Made by a program: the position numbers and the translations under genes. This document shows, one piece after another, positions 30,940 to 42,052 of a stretch of DNA of 64,000 nucleotides. Each line of letters begins with the position of its first letter. Positions within the stretch are counted from its first letter, which is position 1. The notes below the pieces were generated by a model that searched no databases, was not told the DNA's origin, and saw only the letters and a program-made list of their open reading frames with translations. Origin of the DNA: Mesomycoplasma neurolyticum (lineage in GTDB: Bacteria > Bacillota_I > Bacilli_A > Mycoplasmatales > Metamycoplasmataceae); assembly GCF_900660485.1 (NCBI RefSeq), contig NZ_LR214951.1, positions 1 to 64,000 on the forward strand, given 5' to 3'.

Positions 30940-33090
30940 TTATTTTTTAGTTTCTGGAAAAACAACAACTTGTTTTTTCTTAATATCATCAAGATTAAAG
31001 TCTTTTATTACTTGAGCAAAAGGTTTGTTTTTTGCTGTATCTTCAATATTATCGGCTGCAAACATTTTAATATATTTGTTAACTTCCTCAAATAATGAAC
31101 CACCTTCATAAACAACATCTAATTTAGTTTTGTTTTCTTCTTTTCTTATGTCTAAAACAGAGTATTTATCTCCACCATCAAAAATAAAATCATTAGACAC
31201 TAAGTAATAATTTTTGTTTAAATCTAAAGCTTTGTCATTAATTTTAATGCTATCTTCATCTAATGTATATTTAAAATTAGCACCTTTTGATTTATCGGTT
31301 TCTGGACTAACAGTCATTTTGTAGCTAACATTAGAGGATCATTGACCAAAACCACCCTCTGTTCCTCTTGATGCTGAACTTTTAAACACTTCCAAAATTA
31401 CAGAACCTTTTAATTTTACTGCCTTAATTCTATTTCCGAAAGGATTAACCTCTAACATTTTTGATAATTTTACATCACCTTTTTCTAAGTTTGTTCTAAT
31501 ATTTCCTGAATTTGTGAGAACTATTGTATTATCTAATGTTGCAGGAGATGTTTTGAATTTTTCATTATCTTTTTGTGCTTGATAAACATTGTTTACAAAT
31601 TCATAACCTAAAGCATTAGAAAAAATTACACCTAATTCAGAAGGTTGTGTTCTTCCTAAATTGTATTTTGTTTCACCAATATTAAATTCACCAATATGTG
31701 TTAAATCTTTTGAAAGTTTGAAAGCAAGAACGTCATATTTATTGTTAAATTCTATTTCAAGTTTTTCAATCAATTTATCAATAAAACTTACTTTTGAATA
31801 AATAACTTGATTTATGTCTCTTAAATGTTGTTGAACTTTAATAATTTTTTTAGTTTTTGTGTCAACAATTAAAGAAATATCACCTAAATATTTAGTGTAA
31901 GCTTCAGTTTGAGTGATTTTAGATTTATCATATTCTAATGGTACTTTAGTGTGGCTATGTCCATCAAGAATTAATGATAAATCTTTAATATCTTTTAAGC
32001 TTTCAGAAGATCAATCAATTTGGTTTCTAGCAACTCCAAGATGAACTGTAGCAATAATAAGTTTAACATTTGGATGATCTTTTTTAATTTCAGCAATTAC
32101 TTTTTCAGCTTCAGTTTTTGGATCTTTAAATACAACATCTTTTGAATGATCAGGGTGAGAAGTGTAGACGGTATCTGGTGTTGTTATACCTATGATAGCA
32201 ACTTCTAAACCATTTTTTAAAGTTTTAAGTTTGTATGGTTTAAATACTCTTTTGTCTTTTTTATCTTCTCCAGCGCTTTCTTTATAATAAATATTCGCTG
32301 AAATAAATGGTGTTCCTTCTTCATTTAACAATGAATTTTCATCTTTTTTACTATTTGATGAATTAAGTTTTAAAATTTGTGGTAAATCATAGTCAAATTC
32401 ATGATTTCCAACAGCAATACTATCATAGTTCATAAGTTTTGCAATATAAGTTATAGTTTCGCCTTTATCTGAATCACTAAGTGGTAGACCTTGAATTAAA
32501 TCACCACTTGAAAGCAAGAGGTCGAATGTTTTATCATCCACAAAATTATTAACACCTTGCATACCACTATATTTATTATATTTTCCAAAATCAGTTTTTA
32601 ATCTTCCGTGTTCATCATTTGTGTGAAAAATTCTGATAGTTTTAAATCTACTATCTTTTTCTAAAATTCTTAATTTAACCAATGTTTCATCAAGTTCTTT
32701 TTCAAGTGGTTTAATAACGTTATTTAAAGTTTTAAGTAAAGAATAAAGTTTTTCTTTTTTAGAACTAAGTTCACCTTTTTTTTCTTTAATTTTTTTAGTG
32801 TTTTCATTTTTTTTAGATTCATCAGTTTCACTACTATTTGTTTCTTCTATTTTTTTTATTTCTTTATCTAATCCATCAATTTTTGCAAATTCTTCAGCGT
32901 ATTCCTTAGAAAATTTCTCAATATTTTCATTATACTTATCAAGAGTTGTAAAATATAAATCTCTTGTTTGTTTTAATTCTTTAGAATCTTCTTTGTATTC
33001 ATTGTTGCAACTAACAACAGTAGTAACTAAAGCCATTGTTGGCAAAGTCGCTGATAATAATAACAGTGATTTTTTCAATTTTCTTTTCAT
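30940..33090 (-). CDS. Lipoprotein metallophosphatase / 5'-nucleotidase
   Basis: A 716-residue surface lipoprotein. Residues 1-28 are a lipoprotein signal peptide with lipobox VVSC. About 30-140 is a charged coiled-coil spacer (Lys/Glu-rich). The calcineurin-like metallophosphatase domain has FHTNDEHGRL, SSGDLIQGLPLSD, VGNHEFDYD, ATVHLG and DGHSHT, which supply the two-metal ligands. The C-terminal 5'-nucleotidase substrate domain follows (LTNSGNIRTNLEKGD, NDFIFDGGDKYSV). It probably degrades nucleotides outside the cell to nucleosides for salvage, since mycoplasmas cannot make purines or pyrimidines de novo. Monocistronic, with a terminator. Confidence 0.92.
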
Positions 33091-33275
33091 TTTTACCTTT
33101 CAATTATTTACTCTTTTAGATTTTAAAACACTAAACAAACAAATTGATAAATAAAAGATATACAGTGCAAAAAAAGTTAAAAAAATGTAAATAAATAAAA
33201 AAAATTTCTTTTTTGTTTATTTATATTTTAAAAATATATTATAATTACTCAGTTTTTATATTTTATATTTTAAAT

Positions 33276-33302
33276 ATAAAAAAAACTAGGATTACCTAGT
33301 TT
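33276..33302 (-). terminator. Terminator of gyrA overlapping its stop codon
   Basis: AAACTAGG (33283-33290) pairs with CCTAGTTT (33295-33302) with a 4-base loop; the minus-strand T-run is at 33282-33276. The stem includes bases of the gyrA stop codon (33303-33301). Confidence 0.8.
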
Positions 33303-35907
33303 AATTTATTTCATTTTCAGAAGAAATTTTTGCAATTGATCTAATTTTATCGTTATTTTTCAAGGTAATAACTTTAACACCTTTTGTATTTCTTGAACTT
33401 TCATTAATTTGTTTTAGATTTAGTCTTAAAGCTATTCCTTTTTTAGTTAAAATCAAAATATCTTCATCACCATTTACAGCAGCAAAATACACTAATTGTC
33501 CAGCTTTTGCTGCATTAATTGTGTTTACACCCTTTGCATTTCTTGAAGTTTTTCTATAGTCTTCAATAGCCGTCATTTTTCCAAAACCAAGGTCACCTAA
33601 AGCTAAAATGTATTTACCTTCTGAAGATGTTGCTGCTCCTATAACATATTCATTTTCAGCTAAAACAATAGCTTTAACTCCAGCAGAATTTCTTGAATAA
33701 CTTCTTAGTGAAGAATTATCAAAACGGACAACTTTATTATTTGATGCAGCTACTAAAATTTCATCTTCTTCATCTGCAATAAAGACTTTTGTTAACTCAT
33801 CATTTTCAAATAATTTAAGAGCAATTTTACCTTTTGAATTAATTGATGTATAGTGTTCGAGTGATGTTTTTTTAATAATCCCTTTTTTAGTTACAGTGAT
33901 TAATGATTGATTTTTTTTGTATTCACTAATAGATAACATTGAAACAACTTTTTCATCTTTTTCAATATTTATTAAATTAACAAATGGCATACCTTTTGAC
34001 TGTTTACTTTGTTCAGGGACTTTGTGTGTTCTTATTTTATAAACTTTAGCCTTTGAGGTAAAAATTAATAAATCAGTGTGGGTATTAGTTATAAGTAAAG
34101 AACTCAAGTTATCATCTTGGTATGTTGTAGCTGTATTAGAACCAACACCACCACGATTTTGAATTCGATATTCATCTAAATTTATTCTTTTTACATAACC
34201 ATTGTTTGTTAAAGTTAAAACAACTTCTTCTGAAGGTATTAAATCTTCATCTTGGATTTCACCTAGTTCATAACTGTTGATCTCAGTTCTTCTTGCATCT
34301 CCAAAATTGTTTTTAACTTCTTCTAATTCACTAATAATTAATTCAATTAATTTATCTTTAGAACCTAAAATCTCTTTTAAGTTCTTTATTTTTGCATACA
34401 ATTCGTTCATTTCAGAAATTAACTTTTCAATTGCTAAACCAGTTAATCTGCTTAATCTCATATCAATAATTGCTTTTGTTTGAATTGCACTTAATTTAAA
34501 AGTTTTTGCCAATTTTTCTTGAGCATCGGCATCAGATTTTGAACCTCTAATAATTTTGATAACTTCATCAATATTTTCAATAGCAATTTTGAGACCTTCT
34601 AAAATATGAATTCTTTCCTCTGCTTTGTTTAAGTCAAATTGAAGTCTTCTTGTAAATACATCAATTTGATGCTCAAGATAAACCTCTAATATTTGTTTTA
34701 AATTCAATAACTTAGGTTCGCCTTTAACCAAGGCAATCATATTTAATGAATAACTAATTTGCAATGAAGTTTGTTTATATAAATTGTTTAGCACAACTTC
34801 AGGAATAAAACCTTTTTTAATTTCAATTACAACTCTTATACCTTCTCGTGATGTCTCATCTCTTATATCACTAATCCCATCAAGCTTTTTCTCTTTGATT
34901 AATTGAGCAATTTTTTCAATTAACATAGGTTTTTTAACTTCATAAGGAATTTCATAAACAATTATTTTACTTTTTCCATTTTTGAGTTGTTCAATTTTCA
35001 CCTTAGATCTTAAGTAAAAACTACCACGCCCAGTTTCATAAGCTTTTAAAATACCACTTTTCCCTAAAATTGTAGCACCTGTTGGAAAGTCAGGCCCTTT
35101 AATATAGTTTGTTAATTCTAAAATATTAATTTTAGGATTTTTAGCTAATGCAATTAGAGCATCAATTACTTCAGTTAAATTGTGAGGAGGTATTGTTGTA
35201 GCCATACCAACAGCAATACCTGAAACTCCTGAAACAAGTAAATTAGGAAATTTAGCCGGTAAAATAACCGGTTCAACTTCTGAACCATCATAATTAGGTG
35301 TAAAGTCAACAGTATTCTTTTTAATACCCTCAACCATTAACATAGCTATTTTAGACATTCTAGCTTCTGTATATCTCATAGCTGCTGCTTCATCACCATC
35401 AATTGATCCAAAATTACCATGACCATCTATTAGTGGATATCTAAGTGAAAAGTCTTGCGCCATTCTTACCATAGAATCATAAACAGAAGAATCACCATGT
35501 GGGTGATATTTACCTAAAACATCACCAACAATTCTTGCTGATTTTTTATGAGCAACTGAATTTGTAATACCTAGTTCACTCATTCCATATAAAATTCTTC
35601 TGTGAACAGGTTTTAATCCATCACGAGCATCAGGGAGAGCTCTCGATACAATAACAGACATTGCATATTCTAAAAAAGATGTTCGCATTTCATTTGAAAT
35701 ATCTTTTGGGACAATACCTTGAATTTCATCATTAATTATTTGTGATTGAACTTTATATTCTTCTTTTTCTTGTGGTGGTATTTCTTCTGAATCATCTTCA
35801 TCTGAAATTTTGACTTCTTTTTTAAAAACAGTTTTTATTTCATCTTCTTCATCAAAGAAAAAATCTTCTTTTTTTTCTTCTTCTTTTTTTTCATCATCAA
35901 AAATCAT
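33301..35907 (-). CDS. gyrA: DNA gyrase subunit A
   Basis: An 868-residue type II topoisomerase breakage-reunion subunit. It has an unusual acidic N-terminal leader of about 60 residues (runs of Glu, Asp, Phe and Lys) before the conserved [25 protein letters not shown]-type start. The active-site Tyr lies in [13 protein letters not shown]. The quinolone region reads [19 protein letters not shown] with Ser and Asp intact. [15 protein letters not shown] favours GyrA over ParC, and a GyrA-box-like QNRGGVG is present in the C-terminal domain. Start at 35907 is preferred to 35922 because GAGGT lies 5 bases before it. Divergent from proS. Confidence 0.92.
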   Translation of the reverse strand: MIFDDEKKEEEKKEDFFFDEEDEIKTVFKKEVKISDEDDSEEIPPQEKEEYKVQSQIINDEIQGIVPKDISNEMRTSFLEYAMSVIVSRALPDARDGLKPVHRRILYGMSELGITNSVAHKKSARIVGDVLGKYHPHGDSSVYDSMVRMAQDFSLRYPLIDGHGNFGSIDGDEAAAMRYTEARMSKIAMLMVEGIKKNTVDFTPNYDGSEVEPVILPAKFPNLLVSGVSGIAVGMATTIPPHNLTEVIDALIALAKNPKINILELTNYIKGPDFPTGATILGKSGILKAYETGRGSFYLRSKVKIEQLKNGKSKIIVYEIPYEVKKPMLIEKIAQLIKEKKLDGISDIRDETSREGIRVVIEIKKGFIPEVVLNNLYKQTSLQISYSLNMIALVKGEPKLLNLKQILEVYLEHQIDVFTRRLQFDLNKAEERIHILEGLKIAIENIDEVIKIIRGSKSDADAQEKLAKTFKLSAIQTKAIIDMRLSRLTGLAIEKLISEMNELYAKIKNLKEILGSKDKLIELIISELEEVKNNFGDARRTEINSYELGEIQDEDLIPSEEVVLTLTNNGYVKRINLDEYRIQNRGGVGSNTATTYQDDNLSSLLITNTHTDLLIFTSKAKVYKIRTHKVPEQSKQSKGMPFVNLINIEKDEKVVSMLSISEYKKNQSLITVTKKGIIKKTSLEHYTSINSKGKIALKLFENDELTKVFIADEEDEILVAASNNKVVRFDNSSLRSYSRNSAGVKAIVLAENEYVIGAATSSEGKYILALGDLGFGKMTAIEDYRKTSRNAKGVNTINAAKAGQLVYFAAVNGDEDILILTKKGIALRLNLKQINESSRNTKGVKVITLKNNDKIRSIAKISSENEIN

Positions 35908-36100
35908 AAAAACCTCACTCATGCTTTAATATTATTTAATATTTTAAATTATACTAAAAAAACTTAATTTTTATTAATCATTAAAATAATTATGTTGTTA
36001 ATTATCAAAGTTTAGTTAAAAATTAATTTTAACCTATATTTAAGTATAAAAATTTATTTTTTTAAAACAAAAAAAGTTAAGTAAAATTTGAAAAAAATAG

Positions 36101-36106
36101 TAAAAT
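36101..36106 (+). promoter_or_regulatory. -10 box of proS; likely leaderless mRNA
   Basis: TAAAAT (within TAGTAAAAT) at 36101-36106, then exactly 7 bases to the ATG at 36114. No Shine-Dalgarno sequence is visible. The 206-base divergent region to gyrA is otherwise featureless. Confidence 0.45.
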
Positions 36107-36113
36107 TTATTTT

Positions 36114-37544
36114 ATGAAAAAGTTAGATAAAATTACACCTATAAGTGAAAATTTCGCGAGGTGATATGTAGATGTTATTAAAAATGGAGAGTTAATTGAA
36201 TATGGTCCAATTAAAGGAACTATAATTTTCAAACCTAATGCTTTTGAAATATGAGAGAATATCAAAACTATTTTAGATATTCAATTTAAGAAAAAAGGTA
36301 TTAGAAATGTTTATCTTCCAACATTAATTCCTGATTTTTTTATCAAAACTGAAAAAGAGCATATAAAAGGTTTTGCACCTGAATTAGTTACAGTTACTCA
36401 TGTTGGAGAAAAAAAACTTCATGATAAATTATATATTAGACCAACAAGTGAAGTTTTATTTGCTGACTTATTTAAAAGAAGTATTAATTCATATAAAGAT
36501 TTACCGATTTTATATAATCAATGAACTTCTGTGATGCGTTGAGAAAAAACAACAAATCCTTTTTTAAGAAATACTGAATTTTTGTGACATGAAGGACATA
36601 CAATTCACTCTAATGCAGCAGATTCTCGAAAATTTGCGAAAGATATGCTATGATTATATAAAAGATTTTTCAAACAATATTTAGCTATACCAGTTATTGT
36701 TGGAAAAAAAACTAATAGAGAAAAATTTGCTGGAGCTTTTTCAACTTATACATTAGAAGCAATGATGAAAGATGGAAAAGCACTTCAATCAGCTACATCA
36801 CATTATTTAGCGCAAAATTTTTCCAAAAGTTTTAAAATTCGCTTTAAAAATGATCAAAATGAAGATGAATTTGGTTATCAAACTTCATTTGGACTTTCTA
36901 CAAGAATAATTGGAGCCCTTATTATGACACATGGTGATGACTATGGATTGATAATTCCACCAAAAGTTGCTCCTATCCAAGTTGATATTTTAGAATTTTT
37001 TAGTGATAAATCACCTAAAATTGCTAAAACAACTAATTTTTTAGAAAAAAAATTATCTAAAAAATTTAGAGTAAGAGTAGATAAAAGTGATGAACAACCA
37101 GGTTTCAAATCTGCAAGGTCTGAAATTAGAGGTGTGCCACTAAGAATTGATATAGGACCTAAAGATGTAGAAAATGATGAGGTAACTCTTGTAAGAAGAG
37201 ATACACATGTTAAAACAAAAGTTAAAATTACAGATGTTAAAAAAGTAGTTTTTGAAACACTTGAAAAAATTCAAAAAGATTTATATGAAAATGCTAAAAA
37301 AAGATTGTATGAAAACATTGTTATTGTCAAAGACTATGAAACATTTAAAGAAAAAATTGCTGAAAATCATTTTGTTTTAGCTCCTTTTAGTGGTGATGAT
37401 CATGAGGAAGCTAGAATTCAAGAAGAAACAGGCGCAACAGCTAGATGTATACCATCCAAATTTTATGACAAATCACAAGAAAGCTTTTGTATGATCACTA
37501 AAAAACCAACAAGAAGATTTGTTATCTTTGCTAAATCTTATTAA
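36114..37544 (+). CDS. proS: Prolyl-tRNA synthetase
   Basis: A 476-residue class II synthetase of the short archaeal/eukaryal-like type (no editing insertion). Motif 2 [22 protein letters not shown] and motif 3 GLSTRIIGALIMTHGDDYGL are visible, as is the substrate segment LYIRPTSEVLFADLFKRS. The C-terminal anticodon-binding domain ends in the typical zinc-domain-like tail with Cys (ARCIPS, SFCMITKKPTRRFVIFAKSY). This ProS type is usual in mycoplasmas. Followed by tsaE after 2 bases. Confidence 0.96.
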
Positions 37545-37546
37545 TC

Positions 37547-37945
37547 ATGGAACAAGAATTAAAATTTATTTTTTCACTAAATGAAATTAATAAAATTGTT
37601 AATCAAATATTTAAATTTGATTGACAATTTTTATTATTGTCTGGCGAGTTAGGAGTAGGTAAAACTACATTAGTAAAAGAAATAGCAAAAAAATTAAATA
37701 TTAAAGAAACAGTTAACTCTCCTACTTTTAATTTAATGAAAGTTTATGATAATTTAATACATATTGATGCATATAAATTGAGTGGTGATCTTGAAGAATT
37801 TGAAGACTTTTTTGATGATAAAAAAGTTATTATTGAATGGGCAGAAAATATAATTTTAAATACAGAAGCAAAAATTATAAAACTAGAAATTTTGTTTACT
37901 GATAATTTAGACAAACGAATATATAAAATTAAAAAGGTTAATTAA
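37547..37945 (+). CDS. tsaE: tRNA threonylcarbamoyladenosine biosynthesis ATPase TsaE
   Basis: A 132-residue P-loop ATPase of the TsaB-TsaD-TsaE complex that makes t6A37 in tRNA. Walker A SGELGVGKTTLVKEIAKKL, switch-like VNSPTFNLMKVYDN, the conserved LIHIDAYKL and VIIEWAENI are all present. ATG 37547 lies 2 bases after proS; the ribosome site is weak, so coupling is likely. One TGA-Trp. Located with tsaB, while tsaD is 29 kb away. Confidence 0.94.
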
Positions 37946-37946
37946 A

Positions 37947-38504
37947 ATGAATATTTTTATTGATACATGTCATGAAGATTTAGTTATTGCTTTGTACAAT
38001 CATGATCTAAAATTAAAAAGTTATAAAATTAAAGAAAAACTAAAGCAAAAAGCGGAAATTTTACCAAAATTATTTGAAGAATTTTTATATGAAAATGATT
38101 TAAAAACTAAAGATATTCAAAATTTTTATATAAATTTAGGCCCTGGGACATTTACAGGTGTAAGAATAGCTCTGGTTTTTGTGAGAACAATTGCTCAAGT
38201 TACAAATGCAAATGTTTTTACAACAAATAGTTTTAATTTAATATCTTTTGGTAATGAGTTAAAACAAAATTATTTTATTGATGCAAAAGGAAAAACAGCT
38301 TATAAAGCGATTGCTCAAAATGGTAAGATTTTGTCCAACATTGAAGTTGTTTCAAAAGAAGTTGTAAATAGTTTTGATTATTTATTTATAATCAACAATT
38401 TTTTAAAATTAGTTAACAAAAATGTTTTTGAACATCAAAAGAATTTATTAAAAATTCAACCATTATATGTAAAGAAAATGCAAATAGGAAGCACAACTAA
38501 ATAA
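37947..38504 (+). CDS. tsaB: tRNA threonylcarbamoyladenosine biosynthesis protein TsaB
   Basis: A 185-residue actin-like ASKHA protein, the non-catalytic partner of TsaD. FIDTCHEDLVIALYN at the N-terminus and NLGPGTFTGVRIALVFVRT, the TsaB hallmark, are visible. It is shorter than E. coli TsaB (231 aa), as in other mycoplasmas. Starts 1 base after tsaE. Its final codons form the left arm of the terminator. Confidence 0.94.
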   Translation: MNIFIDTCHEDLVIALYNHDLKLKSYKIKEKLKQKAEILPKLFEEFLYENDLKTKDIQNFYINLGPGTFTGVRIALVFVRTIAQVTNANVFTTNSFNLISFGNELKQNYFIDAKGKTAYKAIAQNGKILSNIEVVSKEVVNSFDYLFIINNFLKLVNKNVFEHQKNLLKIQPLYVKKMQIGSTTK

Positions 38505-38520
38505 AAGTTGTGCTTTTTTA
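38490..38520 (+). terminator. Terminator of proS-tsaE-tsaB
   Basis: GCACAACT (38491-38498) pairs with AGTTGTGC (38506-38513), followed by TTTTTTAT. The left arm is inside tsaB codons. Confidence 0.85.
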
Positions 38521-38583
38521 TTTAGCAAAATTTAAGCAATATAAACGCATTTTTTGTGAAAAAATAGTTATTTTTTGTAAAAA

Positions 38584-38609
38584 TTTTGCTTTTTTTTTTT
38601 TTGTAAAAT
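38584..38609 (+). promoter_or_regulatory. Putative promoter with T-tract spacer for the DUF262 gene
   Basis: TTTTGC (38584-38589), a run of 13 T (38590-38602), then TGTAAAAT with the -10 TAAAAT at 38604-38609; spacing 14 bases. A second locus with a homopolymer spacer. AAAGGAG at 38641-38647 is the ribosome site. Confidence 0.35.
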
Positions 38610-38654
38610 TAAATTATTAAGTTTAAAAAATAAGTCTAAAAAAGGAGAGCAATT

Positions 38655-40316
38655 ATGAAAGCATATGATAGTAAAATTGGTGAATTTATTAATCGTAAAT
38701 CATTTATCATTCCAGCATTTCAAAGATACTATGTTTGAGAAAAAGAAAACTGTGAAACATTATGAGAAGATCTATGTATTTCGGTTGAAAATAAACAACC
38801 TCATTACTTAGGGAATATTTTTTATTTTTTTGATAACACTAATCTCCCTCAAGAGGGAACGATATTGATAGATGGTCAACAAAGAATTATTACTTTATTT
38901 CTATTATTATGTGCACTAAGAGATGTTTCGGATGATAAAAGCATTGAAAATGAAATAAATGATTTGATTTTCAAGAAAAATTACTCTGACTCATCTACTA
39001 CAAAAGAGTTAAAAATTCAAATAATAAGCTCACAAAATGATGAATTAAAGAACATTGCTTTTTCAAAAAATGTTCATACAAAAACTAATTTTTATAAAAA
39101 TTATTTATTTTTTGTCTCTAAATTAAAAAATAAAAAAAATGAAAAACAAAGCAATATTAATGAGTGATTTAAAAAAATATTTTTTCAAATTCAAAGAATG
39201 GATATTGTTGAAATAAGATTAGAAAATAATAATTTGAATTATATACAAACTATTTTTGAAAAAATTAATTTTTCTGGAAGACCGCTTGCAAATTCTGATT
39301 TAATAAGAAATTCACTTTTATCGTCAACAACAATAGAAGAACAAAATTCATTATACAATGAATATTGATCAAAACTTGAAGATCCAAATATTTTAGGTAT
39401 TGAATATTTGCCTGATTTTTTGGAAAATTTCTTTTTGACAAAAGGTTATTTCAATAATAAAAAAACATTTTTGTTTTTTAAAGAATATACATCGCAAAAC
39501 AATAATAGAACAGAAATATTAAAAGAGTTTTTAGAATATTCTAAATATTATAAAAAAATATTAGAATGTAATACTAAAAATAAAAATATTAATAAATATT
39601 TAAAAGAATTAAAAGCGTTGAAATACTCTTTTTTAAAACCATTATTATTATTGCTTTTTTATAAATTGAATAAACCTGAAGATGAAAAAGAACTTGCAAA
39701 TATTTTAAATTTATTTGTATTATTTTTAGTTAGATATAGGGTATGTAATTCAAATAAAGGTGGTTCTAAATTAACTGCTTTTTTTACTAAAGACATTATT
39801 TTAGAGTTAAGCAAAAATGATATTATTAACAAAAAAGAATATATTAAAAACAAAATTTTAAATTGAGAAGAATATCCAAATGATGAAAGATTTAGTTTTT
39901 GTTTATCTAATTATAGTTTTTTAAACCAAAGTGATCTTGCAAAAATATTGTTAAATAAAATAGAATGTTGAAAGTATAAAGATATTGATATTCCTTTTGA
40001 TTGAACAACATTAGAACATGTTTTACCCCAGGCAATTGATAATAATTGAAAAAAAGAATTAGGAATCATTGATAAAGATCATGAAAATAAATATGATAAA
40101 TTAAAATATTCTTTAGGAAATTTAGTTTTATTATCACAAAGACAAAACTCCACCGCTTCTAATAATCTTTTCAAAGATAAAAAAAATATGTATATAAATA
40201 GTTCCTTTTCTATTACACGAGATCTTGTAAAAGAAAATACCTGAAATGATGCACAAATCAAAAAAAGAACAAATGAATTAGTCCATAAAGCTATTAAAGC
40301 AATAAAAATTAATTAA
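38655..40316 (+). CDS. DUF262/DUF1524 GmrSD/SspE-like restriction endonuclease
   Basis: A 553-residue protein with the two-domain layout of single-chain type IV modification-dependent nucleases (GmrSD) and SspE-like effectors. The N-terminal DUF262 (ParB/sulfiredoxin fold) has IPAFQRYYVWEKE, LGNIFYF and the DGQQR motif at about 73-77, which drives NTP hydrolysis in the family. The C-terminal DUF1524 (His-Me finger/HNH) has LEHVLPQ at about 452-458 and LGNLVLLSQRQNSTASNNLF, with the catalytic His and Asn residues. It may cut modified invading DNA; substrate unknown. Stand-alone, with its own promoter and terminator. Twelve or so TGA-Trp codons, so it is native to a code-4 host. Confidence 0.85.
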
Positions 40317-40393
40317 AAATATTGAAAACATTTTTTAGTGTAAATTTATTATTTAAAATTAAATATTTTTTACCAAAAGTTGCAAAATAAGAT

Positions 40394-40437
40394 AAACAAA
40401 TAATTGAGATAATACTATCTTAATTATTTGTTTTTTT
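40394..40437. terminator. Terminator after the DUF262 gene
   Basis: 18-bp stem with a single G-T pair, AAACAAATAATTGAGATA (40394-40411) with TATCTTAATTATTTGTTT (40416-40433), 4-base loop, then TTTT. Confidence 0.85.
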
Positions 40438-40450
40438 AAAACTATTTATA

Positions 40451-41122
40451 AAAAATTATTTTGACTTTTTGATTTTGCTATTCATTTTTCTTCTAGGATT
40501 AGACTAATACCCATTAGTTTATTTAATAATTCAAATAAAAAATGTTTAGTTTTATTAGACACATTATTTTTTTAAAAAGTTTCAAACATAAAATCAATTT
40601 TGTCCTTTCTTTTAGTTGAAGCTATGTCTTACACTAAAAAATTTTCATGACTATAAATTAGGTTTTCTTTAAATTTGTCATTTTTTATATCATATGAAAC
40701 TTCTATAATTTAAATATAAGAGTATTCAAATTTTTCATAAATTCCATGCAATTAATTTTTGCTGAAAATTTTTTTTAATTCAAATAGAACTTTTTCTTTA
40801 TATATTTTCTTAAATTTATCATTTTTCATTAAAAAAACATGTGTTGTATCAATATAAGTTTTAAAATCAAAAGGTTTTTTTGAGATTTTGGTAGAAAAAA
40901 TCAACCTTTTTTTTAATATATTTCATTTTTTTTTATTGTCAGTTGCACTTTAGATTCTAAAATAAATAGTTTTACTTTTTAACTCTTTTTAATCATATGA
41001 CATTCCATCTTATCCATAAGCAATTACAAAAATTGGATCATTTCATTCTTTTCTTCAAATTTATTAAATAAAAGTCCGTTCACTTTTTTTATAGCAAGTT
41101 TATACATTTTATCGATAGTACA
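40451..41122 (-). pseudogene. Heavily decayed gene, product unknown
   Basis: On the minus strand, readable blocks are spread over all frames and separated by TAA/TAG: YKLAIKKVNGLLFNKFEEKN, NDPIFVIAYG, KELKSKTIYF, FDFKTYIDTTHVFLMKNDKF, KIYKEKVLFELKKIF, EVSYDIKNDKFKENLIYSHE, KRKDKIDFMFETF and FLFELLNKLMGISLILEEKW. The order is continuous, so I infer one original protein of about 210-220 residues. The related KNDKFK segments suggest an internal repeat. No family recognised. It lies between two terminators and has no usable start. Confidence 0.5.
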
Positions 41123-41200
41123 GGTTTTTATTTGTTTTTTTTATGTAAATGTTTAATATATAAATTATGAATATATTAAACAAAGTGTCTATTTTTTGAT

Positions 41201-41233
41201 AAAAAAAAAGCAGCTTCAGTTTTTAGCTGCTTT
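41201..41233 (-). terminator. Terminator of rpsO
   Basis: AAAGCAGC (41207-41214) pairs with GCTGCTTT (41226-41233); the minus-strand T-run follows at 41209-41201. It lies 15 bases past the rpsO stop. Confidence 0.85.
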
Positions 41234-41248
41234 AATTTTAAAAAATCA

Positions 41249-41515
41249 CTATTTTCTAATACCAAGTTTTTCAATAGTTGCTTTGTAAGAATCAAAGTCT
41301 TTTTCTTTTAAATAACTTAAAAGTTTTTTACGTTTGTTAACTTTAGCAATGAAACCACGTTTTGAATGTTTATCTTTTTTATTTTCAATAAAATGCGGTT
41401 TTAATTTTTCAATATCTTCAGTTAAAATAGCAATTTGAACTTCAATTTTACCTGTGTTTTTTTCATTTCCACCAAATTCAATTGTAAGTTCTCTTTTACG
41501 TTCTTTTGATACCAT
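41249..41515 (-). CDS. rpsO: 30S ribosomal protein S15
   Basis: An 88-residue small-subunit protein that binds 16S rRNA and helps assemble the platform. [38 protein letters not shown] and a C-terminal basic end match S15. The start at 41515 ([10 protein letters not shown]) is set by the AAGGAGGATA ribosome site just upstream; a longer in-frame start at 41554 would swallow that site. Monocistronic. Confidence 0.96.
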   Translation of the reverse strand: MVSKERKRELTIEFGGNEKNTGKIEVQIAILTEDIEKLKPHFIENKKDKHSKRGFIAKVNKRKKLLSYLKEKDFDSYKATIEKLGIRK

Positions 41516-41626
41516 GTAAGTATCCTCCTTATTTTTATTATTTAAACCTAGCATAAACTCGAACGTTGTTTAAACCAAGAAAAAATTTTTTATTAATTAT
41601 ACCATTTTTTAAAAAATATTAAAGTA

Positions 41627-41986
41627 TTACAATACAATAGTTGAACCTATTATTCAAGCAACACCAATAATACAAAAAGTTATTCCCAAAAAAATAGGAG
41701 CTGAATATTTTGCAACTTGTGAAAAAGGTAAATACATTCCTGTATCCTCGTATTTTATATTTGTATTTTGATTTATTTTATTTTGAAACTTATATTCTTG
41801 AATTTGTTTTTCTTTATATTCATTTTTTAATCTTTTGAATTTAGGATATAAAGCTAATAAAGAAATACCCAAAAGAAGGAATAAAGTTCCTAACAAAATC
41901 AAAGCTCACTGTGGTAAGAAATTAATACTTTTTGCTTCTAAAGGTGCAATTTGTGTTGTACTATTAAAATTTTTTAAAAAAAACAT
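41627..41986 (-). CDS. Small two-helix membrane protein
   Basis: A 119-residue protein with a helix at about 28-48 (ALILLGTLFLLLGISLLAL), a basic cytoplasmic segment (KFKRLKNEYKEKQIQEYKF), and a second helix at about 93-113. The ATG at 41986 lies exactly 7 bases after a TATAAT box (41999-41994), so the mRNA is probably leaderless. Divergent from efp. Two TGA-Trp. No known family; resembles the many short membrane proteins of mycoplasmas. Confidence 0.6.
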
Positions 41987-41993
41987 ATGTAAA

Positions 41994-41999
41994 ATTATA
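41994..41999 (-). promoter_or_regulatory. -10 box of the small membrane protein gene
   Basis: TATAAT on the minus strand (41999-41994), 7 bases before the ATG. Confidence 0.5.
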
Positions 42000-42052
42000 G
42001 CAAAAAGTTTATAATAATAATAAAAAATTCTAAAACCAAGAAAGGAGGCACT

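Noticed and set aside
35908-35922. gyrA start at 35922
   Set aside because: No ribosome site upstream of it, while GAGGT lies 5 bases before the ATG at 35907.
41516-41554. Longer rpsO start at 41554
   Set aside because: It includes the AAGGAGGATA ribosome site as codons; S15 begins at MVSKER.
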